A DNA stretch of 64,000 nt from Pseudeuparius sepicola (GCA_963920635.1 OY987305.1:10001-74000), one strand, 5' to 3'. Numbered from the stretch's first letter, positions 9,370 through 38,400 are shown. Numbers and translations are program-made. Notes: a model not told the origin generated them from the sequence alone.

Positions 9370-11780
9370 AGTTCATTGCCTATGAAAGCAGATGCAGTTA
9401 AGGATTCTGAACTTAGGGGTTTACTAAAAATAGTCGAGAAACACAGGAAAAAGTAAGTACAATTTATTTGAAGAAATTACTTTAACTTGATTAATTTCTT
9501 GTTCTTGTAGAAGGAAACGTTATGTTGGCGATTTAAGTAGCGATGACTGATACTCCTGACCAAGCAAGGGAGAACTATCACCTTCTTATAGAGGAAGTAA
9601 AAAGACTAAGGCGTAAAGTCAATATGCTTCAAGGGATCATTAGTCGTTTAAAGTCCAGAATAACTGACCTAAATCTAAGTCTAATTAAAATACTCAAACA
9701 AAAAAATCATATTACGGAGTCATCAGAATGTGTAATCAGAGTAAGATCAATTAATATTTTCTATTCCTGTTTCATTTAATTGTTTATTATTTCTAGGCTT
9801 CACTTTCTGGCGTTCCGGCAGAAATATTTGAGAGATTATTAAAAGGCCCATCGACTCAAAAATATAATGAAGTTCTAAGATGTTTTGCACTTACTTTATC
9901 ATCCTATTCTCCGAATGCATATGAATTTGTAGGAAATATACTTTCAATAAGACTTTGCCACATTTGGGAACTATTTCTCAATGGTATAAGTCAGTAGATG
10001 GTTCACCTGGTTTTACTGAAGAGGCCTTAACCATATTTAAAAAAAAAAACAATAGCAAGCCATGGAACAAGGCCATCAAATTCTATGTAATTTGGTGTTG
10101 GACGAGATGTCGATACGTAAACAGGTAGAATGGACTGGCAAAAGATTTACCGGTTACGTAGACATTGGGAGTCGTTTTGATTCGGATGTACTCCCCGAAG
10201 CAAGAGAAGCATTGGTGTTTTTGCTGGTAGCGTTGAATGGCCACTGGAAGATTCCAATAGGCAACTTTCTTATAGATGGTTTAACAGGAAAGGAGAAAGC
10301 TAATTTAGTAAACAAATGCTTAGAATTTGTACACCCATCAGGAGTAGTTGTTACTTCAGTAACTTGTGATGGCGCTCCAGCAAACTTCAAAATGATGGAA
10401 GTATTAGGTGCAGATTTTCAAAATGTAGGTAATTTAAAAACGGAGTTTAAATATCCGGTAACTGACAATGAAGTACACATTTTTTTTATCCCTGCCATAT
10501 GGTTAAATTGGTAAGAAACTGTTTTAGTTCTTACAAGGTGTTGAAAAATGGCAAAAATGAAAACATTGAATGGAAATACATTGGACAGTTGGTACAGTAT
10601 GACGAGGGCTTGCGTTTAGCGAACAAATTAAAATATAGACATTTAGATTGGGAACGTGAAAAAATGAAGGTGCGTTCAGCTGTACAGGTATTTAGTAGAA
10701 GTGTTTCAGACTCCTTGATTATTTAGTAGACCACACAAATTATCCTGATTTTAACAATGCACAGGCAGCCGCAGAATTTCTTCGAATATTTAATGATTTG
10801 TTCGACATATTCAACAGTAGGAACCATTTTGTCAAATATTCTTACAAAAAGCCAATATCTGAAAAAAATTCGTCTCAGACATTTAAATATTTAAATGAAA
10901 TAGAGTTGTATATAAGACGATTATCATTAAATGATGTTTCGGTATTGAGGGGATGTAGAAAAACGGGCTTTTTGGGATTCCTGATATGTATTGAAAGCTT
11001 GAGAAATATTTATAAACATTATGTTGTAGAGAAGCATTTACTGAAATACTTGTTACCTTACAAAATTTCGCAAGACCATTTGAAGTTACTATTTTCAGCT
11101 ATTAGAATGAGGGGAGGTTTTAACAATAACCCTTCTGCAAGGCAGTTTGAAGCAGCTTACAAAAGATTGTTAGTGCACACTGAGATTAAAGGTGCCACTA
11201 CGGGTAATGTCGCCAATCTAGAAGATATACAATTTTTGACATGCAGTAGTGGCGTAACAATTAACTAAAATGGGGAGGATTTACAAAAAAGTGATCAATA
11301 TAAAACATTTTGAACAATTTTCAAATGAAAATAAAAAACGAATATACCAATTCGGAAGCCTGGGATTTAACACTGTACATGGAAGATGTAGTGGGTTACA
11401 TGTTAGGGTTTGTGGGAAGATCAGTCTAAAAAAGTATTACTTGTTTTTATTGCAAACAGCTGTTAGAGGACTGTGCTACAAAATCAGAATTGCAAAAAAT
11501 GAAGCAAAACTGAGGGACTAGGCAAAAAAAGACTTTGGCAATAAATTATTTGATATATTGACGAACAGTAGTATGAATAATTTAGAAGGTAACATTTTGG
11601 ATTCATTTTTGGAACACATCTATGAATTAAATAATCATATTTTTGAAGTGTTAAAGCTCATTTTGAAAACTTTCTTCAAAATACGAGTTTACCATGAACT
11701 GACAAAAAAAAACTGATATAAATGAAAAGGGGCCGCATTCGAAGCATCAACACGAAATCTGTTTTATTTAGGAACGAATA
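9370..11780 (+). pseudogene. Decayed P-element / THAP9-like transposase
   Basis: A P-superfamily (THAP9-like) transposase gene, broken but readable. A first exon ends at 9451 (gt donor) and an acceptor precedes ~9511. A Leu/Lys-rich coiled coil is encoded at 9543-9739. An intron (9740-9796, gtaaga...ctag) follows, then the catalytic part. At 10062-10514 the RNase H-like core shows DEMSIRKQVEW and CDGAPANFKMMEVLG, carrying the expected catalytic acidic residues. Segments at 10499-10726 and 10798-11268 (KTGFLGFLICIESL, RMRGGFNNNPSARQFEA) match the P-family insertion and C-terminal domains. Frameshifts near 9540, 9950, 10490 and 10600, and stops near 10725 and 11268, make it inactive. The N-terminal THAP zinc finger is absent here. 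In life such enzymes cut and paste DNA with terminal inverted repeats. Confidence 0.88.
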
Positions 11781-11800
11781 AATTTAAAAAAACTGTAGGT

Positions 11801-12032
11801 ACAGGGTGACCCACCCAAGATTAACACCCCCCCCCTTAACTTCTTTATATAAACAGGATGTTCCGTTAAAAAACGTAAGTTTGATTTGTCTGGCTTTTGA
11901 GGAGGAATTTCAACAAGACCACGCAAAAGCTCACCAAAAATCTTAAAACTTTTATCTCTACAGTTTTTTCTTTAACTTTAAAACTAAAGAAGTTAAGAGG
12001 GCGGGGTGTTAATCTTGGGTGGGTCACCCTGT
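11801..12032. mobile_element. MITE with ~48-bp terminal inverted repeats
   Basis: It begins acagggtgacccacccaaga and ends with the reverse complement (tcttgggtgggtcaccctgt). The inverted match continues inward through the run of c's and ttaacttctttat. It has no coding capacity. It abuts the 3' remains of the P-like element. Confidence 0.85.
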
Positions 12033-12256
12033 ATCTAGGTATAGTGATTTTTCTTAACAAGTAAACTTTGGTTATTTCTTCTTTACAAGACCACGCAAAA
12101 GCTCACCAAAAATCTTAAAACTTTTATCTCTACAGTTTTTTCTTTAACTTTAAAACTAAAGAAGTTAAGAGGGCGGGGTGTTAATCTTGGGTGGGTCACC
12201 CTGTATCTAGGTATAGTGATTTTTCTTAACAAGTAAACTTTGGTTATTTCTTCTTA
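11913..12256. repeat. 172-bp tandem duplication
   Basis: 11913-12084 and 12085-12256 are essentially identical (both start acaagaccacgcaaaagctc and end ggttatttcttctt). The unit covers the right half of the MITE at 11801-12032 plus its flank, so the duplication happened after the MITE inserted. The near-identity indicates a young event. Confidence 0.9.
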
Positions 12257-13190
12257 TGTTTATGTTTTTATCAAAGTCATGTTTTTATAGTGCATTAAAG
12301 CTTCACAATCCATTTTTTTTTCAATAAATATTGAATTCTTCTGTCTTTGCATAGGGAATTAGTTTTCCAACAACTTGTAATAATAAAAGTATAGTAATAA
12401 AAATGTTACTCCCAACATTACAGCAATGACATCATATGACCCCAAATTATCTTGCTTTTATTATATTTATATATTGGTATGTTCATTGTTATATTATATT
12501 ATTTTGTTATTTCATTTTCTTTATGACAATTATAATTTATTATGTGCATTTGTTTGTTTCGTTTTCCTTTACAATGGTAACTATAACAGATGGATTGGAT
12601 TGGTTTTTACGCCATCTTTATGGTAAGTTTCTACTTGGTACAAGAAAGAAAAAAGTTGCCAACTAAGCTTACACAATGATAATTTTTTCTGCAAATATGA
12701 CTTAATAAAACCAAGAAATTGATTTAAAAATCTGTAAACAACGATAAACTTTTCCTTTCTCATTTCTTTCTTCAGAAATAAAAATAGTACGCCCCTGGTG
12801 CTGCCGGGTCAATGATTTAGCGCTACCGGCAGTGACCGCTTAGTGTTTCAGTACAATGGGTAAGAGAGAGACAAAATCCATCCTTATCGTTTGCAAAACA
12901 AAACAGACTTTATGAATGAATCCTGGGGTCTAGAGACTCCGATGACTTTGGACTTTGGAGTCAAAGCTGCTTGTGCTTACTACACACTATATACTTTACT
13001 AACGTGTCAGACCATGGCACAGAATAGGGGAATTATTCTGTGGTTGGGTGAAGATTTAAACCTTCAGTCAACGCAAATATCTTATGAGAGGTATATCAAA
13101 TTTTTAGACCATGTCCGAAATTTTCCTTGTCGAAACGTTGCCTTCGACGATTTAGAACATATAATATGTAAGACCGATTATTCGTAAAAT
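12257..13190. other. No clear gene; one unassigned reading frame
   Basis: AT-rich sequence, possibly the 3' flank of the P-like element. A plus-strand open frame of 98 codons at 12891-13187 has a protein-like composition (Cys, Trp, Tyr, Leu present; ending HIICKTDYS) but matches no family I recognise and has no obvious splice signals or neighbours. It could be an exon of a dead transposon. Nothing else was found. Confidence 0.4.
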
Positions 13191-13194
13191 CCTA

Positions 13195-13872
13195 AAAACA
13201 AATAAATTTTTAAAAATTTATATTTAAGCTCATCTCTAAACATATTTTTCATGAATAGTATAAAATTAAATAATTAAATTTATATTACTTATAAAAAAAT
13301 TAAACTTTTTCTTTAAAAACTAGATATCTTAAAAAGCGAATAACATTTAATTTCTAAATTTATATCTTAAATATTTATTTTACGATAAAAAAATATAAAT
13401 TTAGCTCTTTTTAATTCGATATTCTTATTAACCTTAATTATAAATGGATAAACCCTGATACGCGAGGTACAAGAACTTTTTTCTTTTTTAATTTTGAAAA
13501 ATTTACTTCGCAAGAATAATAAACTATAATAAAAATAATTTTCTGTACGGTTAACTTTCAACGTAAATAAAATACTTTTACCAAGCTCTAATTTGATTAT
13601 ACTAGATACATTTTCCAGTACATCTACTTTGTTACGACTTATTTCATTTCATAATGAAAGTGACGGGCAATATGTACATATCTTGGAGCATAATTATTTT
13701 TAATTACTTTTAAATCCGCTTTACATTTAATTTTCAATTAAATATCCATTTTTTAAATAAATTTATTGTAACCCGTTAATTTTTCTGCATAAACTACATC
13801 TTGATTTGATTTAATTTTTTATAAAATTTATTATTAATATAATAATTTTCCTAAAAAATATATTATACAACG
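13195..13872 (-). pseudogene. Numt: mitochondrial 16S (partial) and 12S rRNA (3' part)
   Basis: On the minus strand, 13600-13870 contains the 3' domain of insect mitochondrial 12S rRNA (taagtcgtaacaaagtagat, then ccagtaca downstream; gggcaatatgtacata on the plus strand). Positions 13195-13490 look like the 5' half of mitochondrial 16S (gtatcagggtttat near 13450, gagctaaattta near 13400, ctagatatct near 13320). Between them only about 100 bp remain where the 16S 5' end and tRNA-Val should lie, so the insert carries an internal deletion. The order 16S - 12S and the common strand match the mitochondrial genome. Substitutions such as gggcaatat for gggcgatat show decay. It is cut at 13872 by a MITE. 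Confidence 0.82.
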
Positions 13873-13877
13873 ATATG

Positions 13878-14222
13878 TACAGAGTGTTCCCGTATATTTT
13901 GACCCACCCCTAGAGCCTATATTTTTCGAGTTGTGAATTTTTTAATTGCACGCATTTTTCCGATTCCAGCAATATAAATATGTTGTTATATGTCTGCTCT
14001 AATCATTCGCATGATATTCCAAATTGCAGATAAATACGATCTTCATATTTAATCAAGGTTGCCATGGAAAAACATTTCAACTTAGGCAAGGGCATTCCTG
14101 TCAATCCATTATTTTTTGGACAATACACCTTGGTACCCTATAACTTTCATTTAAGTAATTTTTTCTAACTCGAAAAAGAGAGGCTCTAGGGGTGGGTCGA
14201 AATATACGGGAACACCCTGTAC
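13878..14222. mobile_element. MITE with ~45-bp terminal inverted repeats
   Basis: The ends are acagagtgttcccgtatatt and its near-perfect inverse (aatatacgggaacaccctgt). The match continues through gacccacccctagagcct. It is 345 bp and non-coding. It marks the right edge of the numt, so it inserted into or next to mitochondrial-derived DNA. Confidence 0.88.
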
Positions 14223-14362
14223 GTTTTAATACAAATATATATATATATATCTGCAATATCGATTAAAAAAGCTGTCCAAACCCGTAAGTCGCTCGCTAAT
14301 AGATTTTTTTTAGCTCACAACATTAATATATTTACGACGAATTCTTTGTGGAAAGTAATGGT

Positions 14363-14378
14363 GGTCCTAAAAAGGACC
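14363..14378 (-). promoter_or_regulatory. Histone mRNA 3' stem-loop
   Basis: On the minus strand a perfect 6-bp stem (ggtcct / aggacc) encloses a short T-rich loop, flanked by aaa on the 5' side and acca on the 3' side. This is the layout of the replication-dependent histone 3' processing signal bound by SLBP. It lies 26 bp downstream of the H2A relic's stop, the normal spacing. Confidence 0.85.
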
Positions 14379-14404
14379 TTTAGTGGTTCCAGGACGTGAA
14401 ATCC

Positions 14405-14552
14405 TTAAGCTTTTTTTTCGGTTTTCTTGGGTGCGGCCTTGGGCGATGGTCACGCCGGACAGCAATTTGTTCAATCCTTCGTCGTTTCGGATGGCCAATT
14501 GCAGATGACGCGGGATAATACGAGTTTTCTTGTTGTCGCGCGCGGCGTTGCC
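14405..14552 (-). pseudogene. Histone H2A C-terminal relic
   Basis: The minus strand encodes the H2A alpha-3/C-terminal stretch beginning [20 protein letters not shown] and continuing to [11 protein letters not shown]. The last ~13 codons before the lysine-rich tail are then deleted, shifting frame so that the normal TAA (14405-14407) is no longer read in phase. One residue of the acidic-patch segment is changed (NDEE to NDEG). The N-terminal two thirds are missing, replaced at 14553 by a tandem repeat. The retained genomic stem-loop and lack of a poly(A) tract show it came from a DNA copy of a histone gene, not a retrocopy. Confidence 0.9.
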
Positions 14553-14558
14553 GATATA

Positions 14559-14877
14559 ATATTTATTCTGCGTTTATTCCGGGGTGACAACTAGCTCCGT
14601 TTTTGCTTTCAGACAGCCCGATGTGCTATCTATCCACCCCCGAAAACAGTTTTTTGCACCGCTGCATCTTATAAACTAAATGACATCTTTCGCCTGGGGC
14701 GCATCGAAAATAAAAAAATATTTTTTCTGCGTTTACTTGGAGGTGACAACTAGCTCCGTTTTTGCTTTCAGACAGCCCGAAGTGCTATCCATCCACCCCT
14801 GAAAACAGTTTTTTTGCACCGCTGCATCTTAAAAACTAAATGACATCTTTCGCCTGGGCGCATCGAAAATAAAAAAA
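14559..14877. repeat. ~159-bp tandem duplication
   Basis: Two copies (14559-14717, 14718-14877) share gtgacaactagctccgtttt, cagacagcccga and gcatcgaaaataaaaaaata, with a few substitutions and indels. A third partial boundary follows at 14874. The unit is non-coding and of unknown family. Confidence 0.88.
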
Positions 14878-14885
14878 TATTTTTC

Positions 14886-16191
14886 GCTAAAAAAATTAAA
14901 TTAACCGGAAACAGGCTTATCCGATGCAGTTTGGCCCGTAGAAACTGAAAATCCGGTCTAAATTGAACTTGTAGGTCTCTAAATGCTCAGAATGAGTCCA
15001 AAACTAAAAAATTTCTAAGTGCCCGGCCAGCGCAATTTTTTGAATTTCCAAAAATGTTAACCTGCCCCGAAAATAGGTTTTTCCGACTTAGTTCGACCAG
15101 TAGATGACGGAAATAAAGGTTAAATTCGATTTCGTCCAGTCGTTTCCGAGATTTCGTATGTAATGTCCAAAATTGTCCAACACCTCCAAAATCGAGAGGT
15201 CGAATTTACGAAAAAAATTATTTGCTCAAAACCGGTGAGTCCTACGCCTTCGGGACCATGCTAAATCGATTCGGCTGGTCGATTTACTTAGGAAAAGTTC
15301 CAGTATACAGATCATTGAAAAGTTCCATTTCGCGGTAGCAGCAACAGTGTTCGAAAAAAAAATTCAATAAGTGCGCTGGCCGCCTGCTTAGAAATTAAAA
15401 AAAAATTGATGACGTTTCCTTGTTGCATGGATCTTGTGTCAAATAGGGAATTTATTTTTTTTTCCCGAGTTGTTTAATATTTTTGAAAATTAAATAAGTG
15501 CGCTGGCCGCCTACTTAGAAATTTTTTTAAAAAATTTGGATGACGGTTCCTTGTTGCAAGGATCGATTTAAACAAACAAACAACTTGGCATCAAAGTCCG
15601 CAACTTTGCCCCAATTTAACCGACCTCGTATCTCTTAAGATAGCCAAGATCCCCATGCACTCGAAATACGGTCACCCTGTATATAATATGCCCGATAATA
15701 GCAGTGGGTAAAAATAAATTTAAAATGTGTATTGAAAAATCTTTAATACCCAATCACTCAAAACAACGAATTTGCGCTTGGTATATTTTCGATTTATGTG
15801 GCATAAGGCCATTTTCGGGTTATCTCAAGGAGTTTAATATGAATAGTCTAAAACTTGTTGAACAAATGAAACAAATTTCTATCAAAACATATTTATATCT
15901 ATTAATTATTATGTACACCGAATTAATATACATAGGGATACAGGCTTGATTCTATCTACATATAGACACAGCCCAAATTATAAAATGTACAACGAAACAT
16001 ATAAAACATTTGGTAATCAAGAAATGCAATTCTGAGGGGCCATTGTCAACAATGTATAAAATAAATCGATATATAAATAATTAAAAGTTAATGTTCTCAA
16101 GGACCCCCCAAAACCGTTTATTATAATACAAAAAACAAGGTACACCTTCATGTCGACATGTACCGATGCAAGCATTAAGTAATAATAACAA
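14886..16191. other. Unassigned interspersed repeat and Chd1 3' flank
   Basis: 14886-15680 looks like the remainder of the same unclassified repeat. It contains a second direct duplication of 127-bp period (15366 and 15493, sharing aataagtgcgctggccgcct and gacg-tttccttgttgca) and ends near a gtcaccctgtatataat terminus at 15671, a common MITE end in this window. 15700-16191 is AT-rich 3' flank of Chd1 and should include its 3' UTR; aataaa words occur at 16059 (minus-strand equivalents nearby), but no cleavage site can be fixed. Confidence 0.5.
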
Positions 16192-32910
<16,719 letters not shown>

Positions 32911-33199
32911 CTCCGCCGCACTTTTTCCGCTATTTCTGGTATTTACGAACAATCGATGAGGCCTAAAATGCCGTGAGCCGAGGGGAAAAACATCCCTCTC
33001 AGCAGTAGCAAAGTATTAGAAAGAAAAAGTTGAAAATAATCGGGAAAAAATGAATTTTCCAAAAGTCTAGCAGAGTCGAAGGTGGCACGCCATTTTGTGC
33101 GAAGCACGAAACGAATTTAAAACCTCTTAAATGGTCAACGCGCGGAAATGCCTTAAAAATGCAACCACTTTTCGCGAGAAACGCACCGTTTTAGGTTAA

Positions 33200-33560
33200 A
33201 TGGACGCCAACCACTACTATTAAACAGGGTTAAGGTTACGCAAAATCGGTGGCACGACAATCGCGGGCGACTTTGTCTGCGGCCATATTGGATTGTCCCG
33301 TCTGGGCCTCCGTTGATCGACGACGACGGTCGGCGCGCTGCGCAGTGCGCACCGCGCATCGCCGCGTAGAGTTGACGAGCTGGCACGTTCCCGGCGGTGG
33401 GGACGAACGCGACCGCCCGATTGGCCGCGCGCCGTGACGTCACCGCCGCCGGCCTTATTCGAGGCTCGGCGGCCCACTGGGATCTCGCATCTCGCTCGAA
33501 CGCTCGCACGCCGTGAAATTCGAGCGATATCCGGTGCGGTATTAAAGGCGCGAAAAGGTC
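33200..33560 (-). promoter_or_regulatory. CpG-rich block, likely Chd1 promoter and 5' UTR
   Basis: GC- and CpG-rich sequence in an otherwise AT-rich area, 300-650 bp upstream of the Chd1 first coding exon (donor at 32901) on the minus strand. It contains the self-complementary gcgctgcgcagtgcgc and a gcggccatattgg word. Position and composition suit a housekeeping promoter. The exact transcription start cannot be set from sequence alone. Confidence 0.5.
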
Positions 33561-33624
33561 CGAAATTCAAGTCCGGTCGCCCCGACTACAACACCGAACA
33601 TCTTTCTGTAATTCCCAATTAGGA

Positions 33625-35420
33625 ACTACCCCTCCACACGCGCTTCTTATTTTTCGAGCTCGTTTTTCTCTCCAAAATAAGTGAGCAAAAAAAGTCGACA
33701 TTTTAATATTACCGCCCGGAAAATGATATTCGACTATTGGAGGCGACACATATTAGAACGTTCCAGAAGAAAATCAATATGAGTATACGGCAAAAGAAGT
33801 AGGTACCTTATATTAATTTATGGACGGAAAAAACCGGTACAAAAAATATCTGTGAAAAAAACCCAAATCTTCGCAGGCCGAGTAACGATTAACCCACAAT
33901 TACAAATTCAAAATAAAATATATCCAAAAGCCGTACTGTTTCGGCGCGAAATTCAAATAATCTGTTAGGTATTACGGAATGAAAGGTATAAAATAAAATG
34001 AATAAATGAGGATTTGACTCATCAAAATAAGAATAAGTTCCTATACAGACCTCTTACACGATTGAACAATAGGTATAAGCGTAATAAAATTTTATTATTG
34101 CATGCTCGAATCTAAAGGATTTTGTGAATTTAAAAGGTTTATAAAAATATGGCAAAAGATTTAGCTAATTAGCAGCAATGGCTTTTAAAATATTGTCATT
34201 AGTAACTACGCATATTTTAAAAATACCCTTACAAATAGAAATATTATACATATAAACGTTTCAAATACGCTAGCTTTTCCAGCTATAATCTATCGATATA
34301 GGCAACCGAACATACTTTTGATGACGTTTTATTTCCATCCTAAACTGAACTATGGGCCCATAATCATTCGTGCAGTAAACATAGACTACTTTTTTTTCTT
34401 TTATAGAAAGACAAAAGTTATTCTGCGCTGTTGTCCTACATGATTATTACACTCTGTATCTTCCGTAATGTAGCCAATACCTCCTTATAAAGTATGAGGA
34501 GGTATTGGCTATTGGCTACATTACGGAAGATACAGGGTGTAATAATCATTAAGGACAACAGCTAGAATAATTTCGATCGATCATCCTTACAGGTAAGTCG
34601 ATCAATCCAATAATTATTTTTTATTGTTGTTTTTTAACTGACACATATTCTCTATGTATTATCAACAACAACACAGTAATATGGAAACAAAAAAATATAA
34701 GTAACATCAATATGAGGTCCACAAACGCTTATTTTAAAGATAAAAATTAAAATTTTAGGGCTCAAATTGCAGGTCTTTTTTATTCCTACCTACCTACCTA
34801 CTCATACTCTTCTCAAATGTGAAACGAAAGTTTTCAATAGAATATCTATGTACCTACTTAATGTGTGTATAATTTTTACAATTAAACACAGGATAATAAT
34901 ATCTTCGTTAATTCAATGTTGCTCCAATATTATTTCCTAAACCAAAACCTAAGTATGTAGCCTTTTTGCATCGACTTGACTAAAAACCTTTGGTTACAAC
35001 TCTTTCAGACACCCATCCATTTAAAAAATAATTTGGAGAATTAAATTCGTTAACCAATAAACAAATATTTAAATATTAATGAATATTTTCAAATTCTTCT
35101 AATCAAACAACATTGAATATTAAATAAAAATATATATATTTAGAAATCATATTTAAAATAAAAAAAACATGTGTTCTCAGCAGTGTTAGCACTGTCAATG
35201 AACAGATCTATATCGCAATTCGCAATAAATCAAATCACAATAATAGTTATTATGTACAAAAACTGTTTTGCCATTTTTGAAAACGTATAAAAATCATGTT
35301 TGTACTGGTAAAACTTTTATGCTAAACTTGTGAATGTCACTAGAATGTATAAAAATTATTTAAAGCTATATTTTCTAGAGTCTTAAAAAGCGTTTACTTA
35401 TATTACGTGCATATTCACCG
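33625..35420. other. Chd1-Shc intergenic sequence
   Basis: AT-rich and without a supported gene. It contains one near-perfect palindromic MITE (listed separately) and short ctacctacctac runs near 34790. The last few hundred bases should hold the Shc 3' UTR. Confidence 0.5.
34428..34562. mobile_element. Palindromic MITE (hairpin)
   Basis: Arms of about 60 bp, ctgttgtcctacatgattat and its inverse plus cttccgtaatgtagccaata and its inverse, around a short centre near 34492. The right arm has a small duplication (ggctattggct). The inner edge carries cacc/gtgtatc, resembling the acagggtg ends seen elsewhere. Confidence 0.88.
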
Positions 35421-35426
35421 GTTCGT

Positions 35427-38400
35427 CTAGGCAATTCTTGGTATCTTGTTGCGAAGAACCAGGGCACTCTCCGCCGATATGATGGGAAGCGCATTCTCGT
35501 AATGGAACTGAATCAAATGGCTGACGCTGTTGAACATTTTGTCTTTCGTTCTCACCTGCACCGACGGAAAACGGGCGAGTTAAAATTTCAAATAGCAAAA
35601 AAAACGCTTGTATACAATGTGTCCCGGATAAGAATGAACAGCATGGGGATATTGCAAATGGTGAGAGATAGAACAACGGTTAAATGGGGAAAAAGTTGCG
35701 CAATTTTAAGGTCAATAAAATGGTACAAACAGATTTCTAATATTTTTTTCGTTGTTGAGGTAATTTGAAAAAAGTAAAATTTTGCGTTATCGATTTTATT
35801 TTTTTCTGAAGTTGTTATCACAGATAGAAAAAAATAAAAACACTTTCTTTTGGCACTTTTTAACGGGCTTTAAGATGGCGTTGTTAGATTTGTTCCACGA
35901 CATTTTGTTTTTGAGAAACCATCTTCAACTTTATTTTTTTAAATACGGACCTGGATTTTTTTGCAGATTTTGAAAGCACTTTTCATCGAAAATACCATGA
36001 CATATGACACGAAATATTTTTTAAATGTTTTGAGACAATTATACTGAAAATTCCTTTTTTCCATTCATTTTTTTCTAATGCGGCCCTGTATTTAATAAGA
36101 AGTCTAAATATTAATCAGTATTGTCAACAATTTAACTTACAACTTATCTTTCAATTGGAGAACCAAAAAAAGGGCGGCAAAGACTAATAACAGTCACATA
36201 CAATATTAAAAAATAAATAAAAATCCTCCACCTAGAAGGCCAAACAACGAACCCAACCCCTCGTCATAACTCCCACTGTATCATTTAGTTAATAATTTGT
36301 ATTATTAGAAATGGAGGGTGCTTTTTCAAATGACGACAAATTTAACATGTTAGCATGTTATATCTTGCGTCACAGAAATAGTGTAAAGGCCAAACGAATG
36401 TATTGTTGCAATTAATAAATGGCCAAAGTTATTGGTTTCACTGGCTTAAAGGTTTCTTCTCGCAATTAGAAAAAGCGAAGAATTTACTCCAAAACACAAT
36501 GCGACACTGTTTGCTGAGGAAAACACTTACCAGACAGGGCCGTATTTAAAAATATTAAGTTTTCAAAGTAAAAATAAATTGTAAGTTAAATTGTTGACAA
36601 TACTGATTAATATTTAGACGTCTTATTATTAAATACAGGGCCGCAATAGAAAAAAATGAACGGAAAAAATAAATTTTCAGTATAATTGTCTCAAAACTAT
36701 AGATGGGTTTGTACCGGGTACATTCGTTTGCTCCTTGGAAACATTCATATGTACCCTGAATGTACCGGGTGCATTGCTTTTTTTGCAGTTTTGAATTTGT
36801 CATGAAAAGTCCTTTTTGGCAATACCAAATAAGTGATATTTGAATGGAATTAACTGGAAAATTAGAATGAAAATACAGTTTTAAGTATTTTCGGTCTTTT
36901 ATTCATAAAAATAAATATGTCGATTGTTGCTCTTTGCTTTGCTACATAATGTGTAATAAAATATTTAAAAATAAAAAAACCAAAATAAAAATACATTTGT
37001 AGGTACATCATGAAGCAGAAAACAGTCTTCTTACAAAGCAAGTTCTTTGTGTTGTAAGTCTAACTCACAGCTTAACCTGTTGCTTAACTTTAAAACTTAA
37101 AAGACTCAAATCAAATGTATTAAATATTAATTGTTATTGTTGTGAAGTAGAAATGAAATAATAATGAAATCTATTGTTGTTTTGTTGTTTTTAACAAGTT
37201 CTATAAACCCAGCTTTACACATTTATTTCGAAGTAAATGAAGTCGTTGATACAAATAATTACACTTACCAAAGAATGAGATCAGAACAGAAATAAAATAA
37301 ACTCAGCAAATAGTAAATAAATAGTGTTTGTCACAGACAAGCAATAATAAACAAGTGGTTGTGGTTGGTATTTGGTAATATAATAAAATTATTATAGGTT
37401 AGAATGTGATAAATGCCATTTTCTTGAAATTGGCATTAAAAGCTCAGAAAATCGTCATTAAAAGCTCAGAAATTGGCACTGAAGTAGCCCATTATTGTAC
37501 GATTTTTTCAATAAGTAGGCCTTGGCGAGATGTAAACATCAAACGTCAGACGCGGAGCTATTGCCCGTCAAAAGTGACCAAATATTCAAAACCCGGCCAC
37601 AAAAGGCCCATTTAACTTTTCGTACATGTTGAGAAATTGTTACATTTAGCAGCGCAATCCTTCAGTGATCATATTTTAGTAGATTTAAATATTAATAGAT
37701 TTGTTAAGGAGGCTGCACAACAAGCAGTAGTTCGGTTTTTCTGTTCGTAGGCGCCATACGTCATTATACTTGACCTAGGTAGAGCGATCGTCAAAGTCAA
37801 GCAACGCCGCGCGTAGTTGTTTCATGGACGGGTGATCCCGTATGATTATTTTCTTGCCCAATAACACTTTTTTTTCCGATTTCAAAAAAATATATAATAT
37901 GTACCTCGGCACTGAAGTTCTTTTTATGTCTCATGTGGTTTGTTTGCCTCGGCTAGAGGCCTCGGCAACTAAATTCCACATGAGTCATAAAAAGTTGACT
38001 TCAGTGCTTTGGTATGTACATAAGTAACTATTATTGGAGGGAAACCACGGGAAACAGGAAAGTTTTGATTTGGACCAAAAACCCTAACTATAATGGCGCC
38101 AAATTTGAAATTTTATAAGTACCCGGTGCAAACCGTTATGCACCCTGGGTATGTACCCATTTGGGAACATTCATATGTTCCCAGGTGCATTCGCCTGCCC
38201 ATCTCTACTCAAACCCAAAACATTTTAAATATATTTCGTGTCATACATCATGGTATTTGCAATGAAAAGTGCTTTCAAAACCTGCAAAAAATCCAGGTCC
38301 GTATTTAAAAAAATTAAGTTGAAGATGATTTCTCAAAAACGAAATGTTGTAGAACAAATCTAAAAACGCCATCTTAAAGCCTGTTAAAAAGTGCCATAAG

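Noticed and set aside
33153..33622. Frames of about 60-118 codons upstream of Chd1
   Set aside because: Located in the CpG-rich promoter region with no matching splice structure or recognisable protein.
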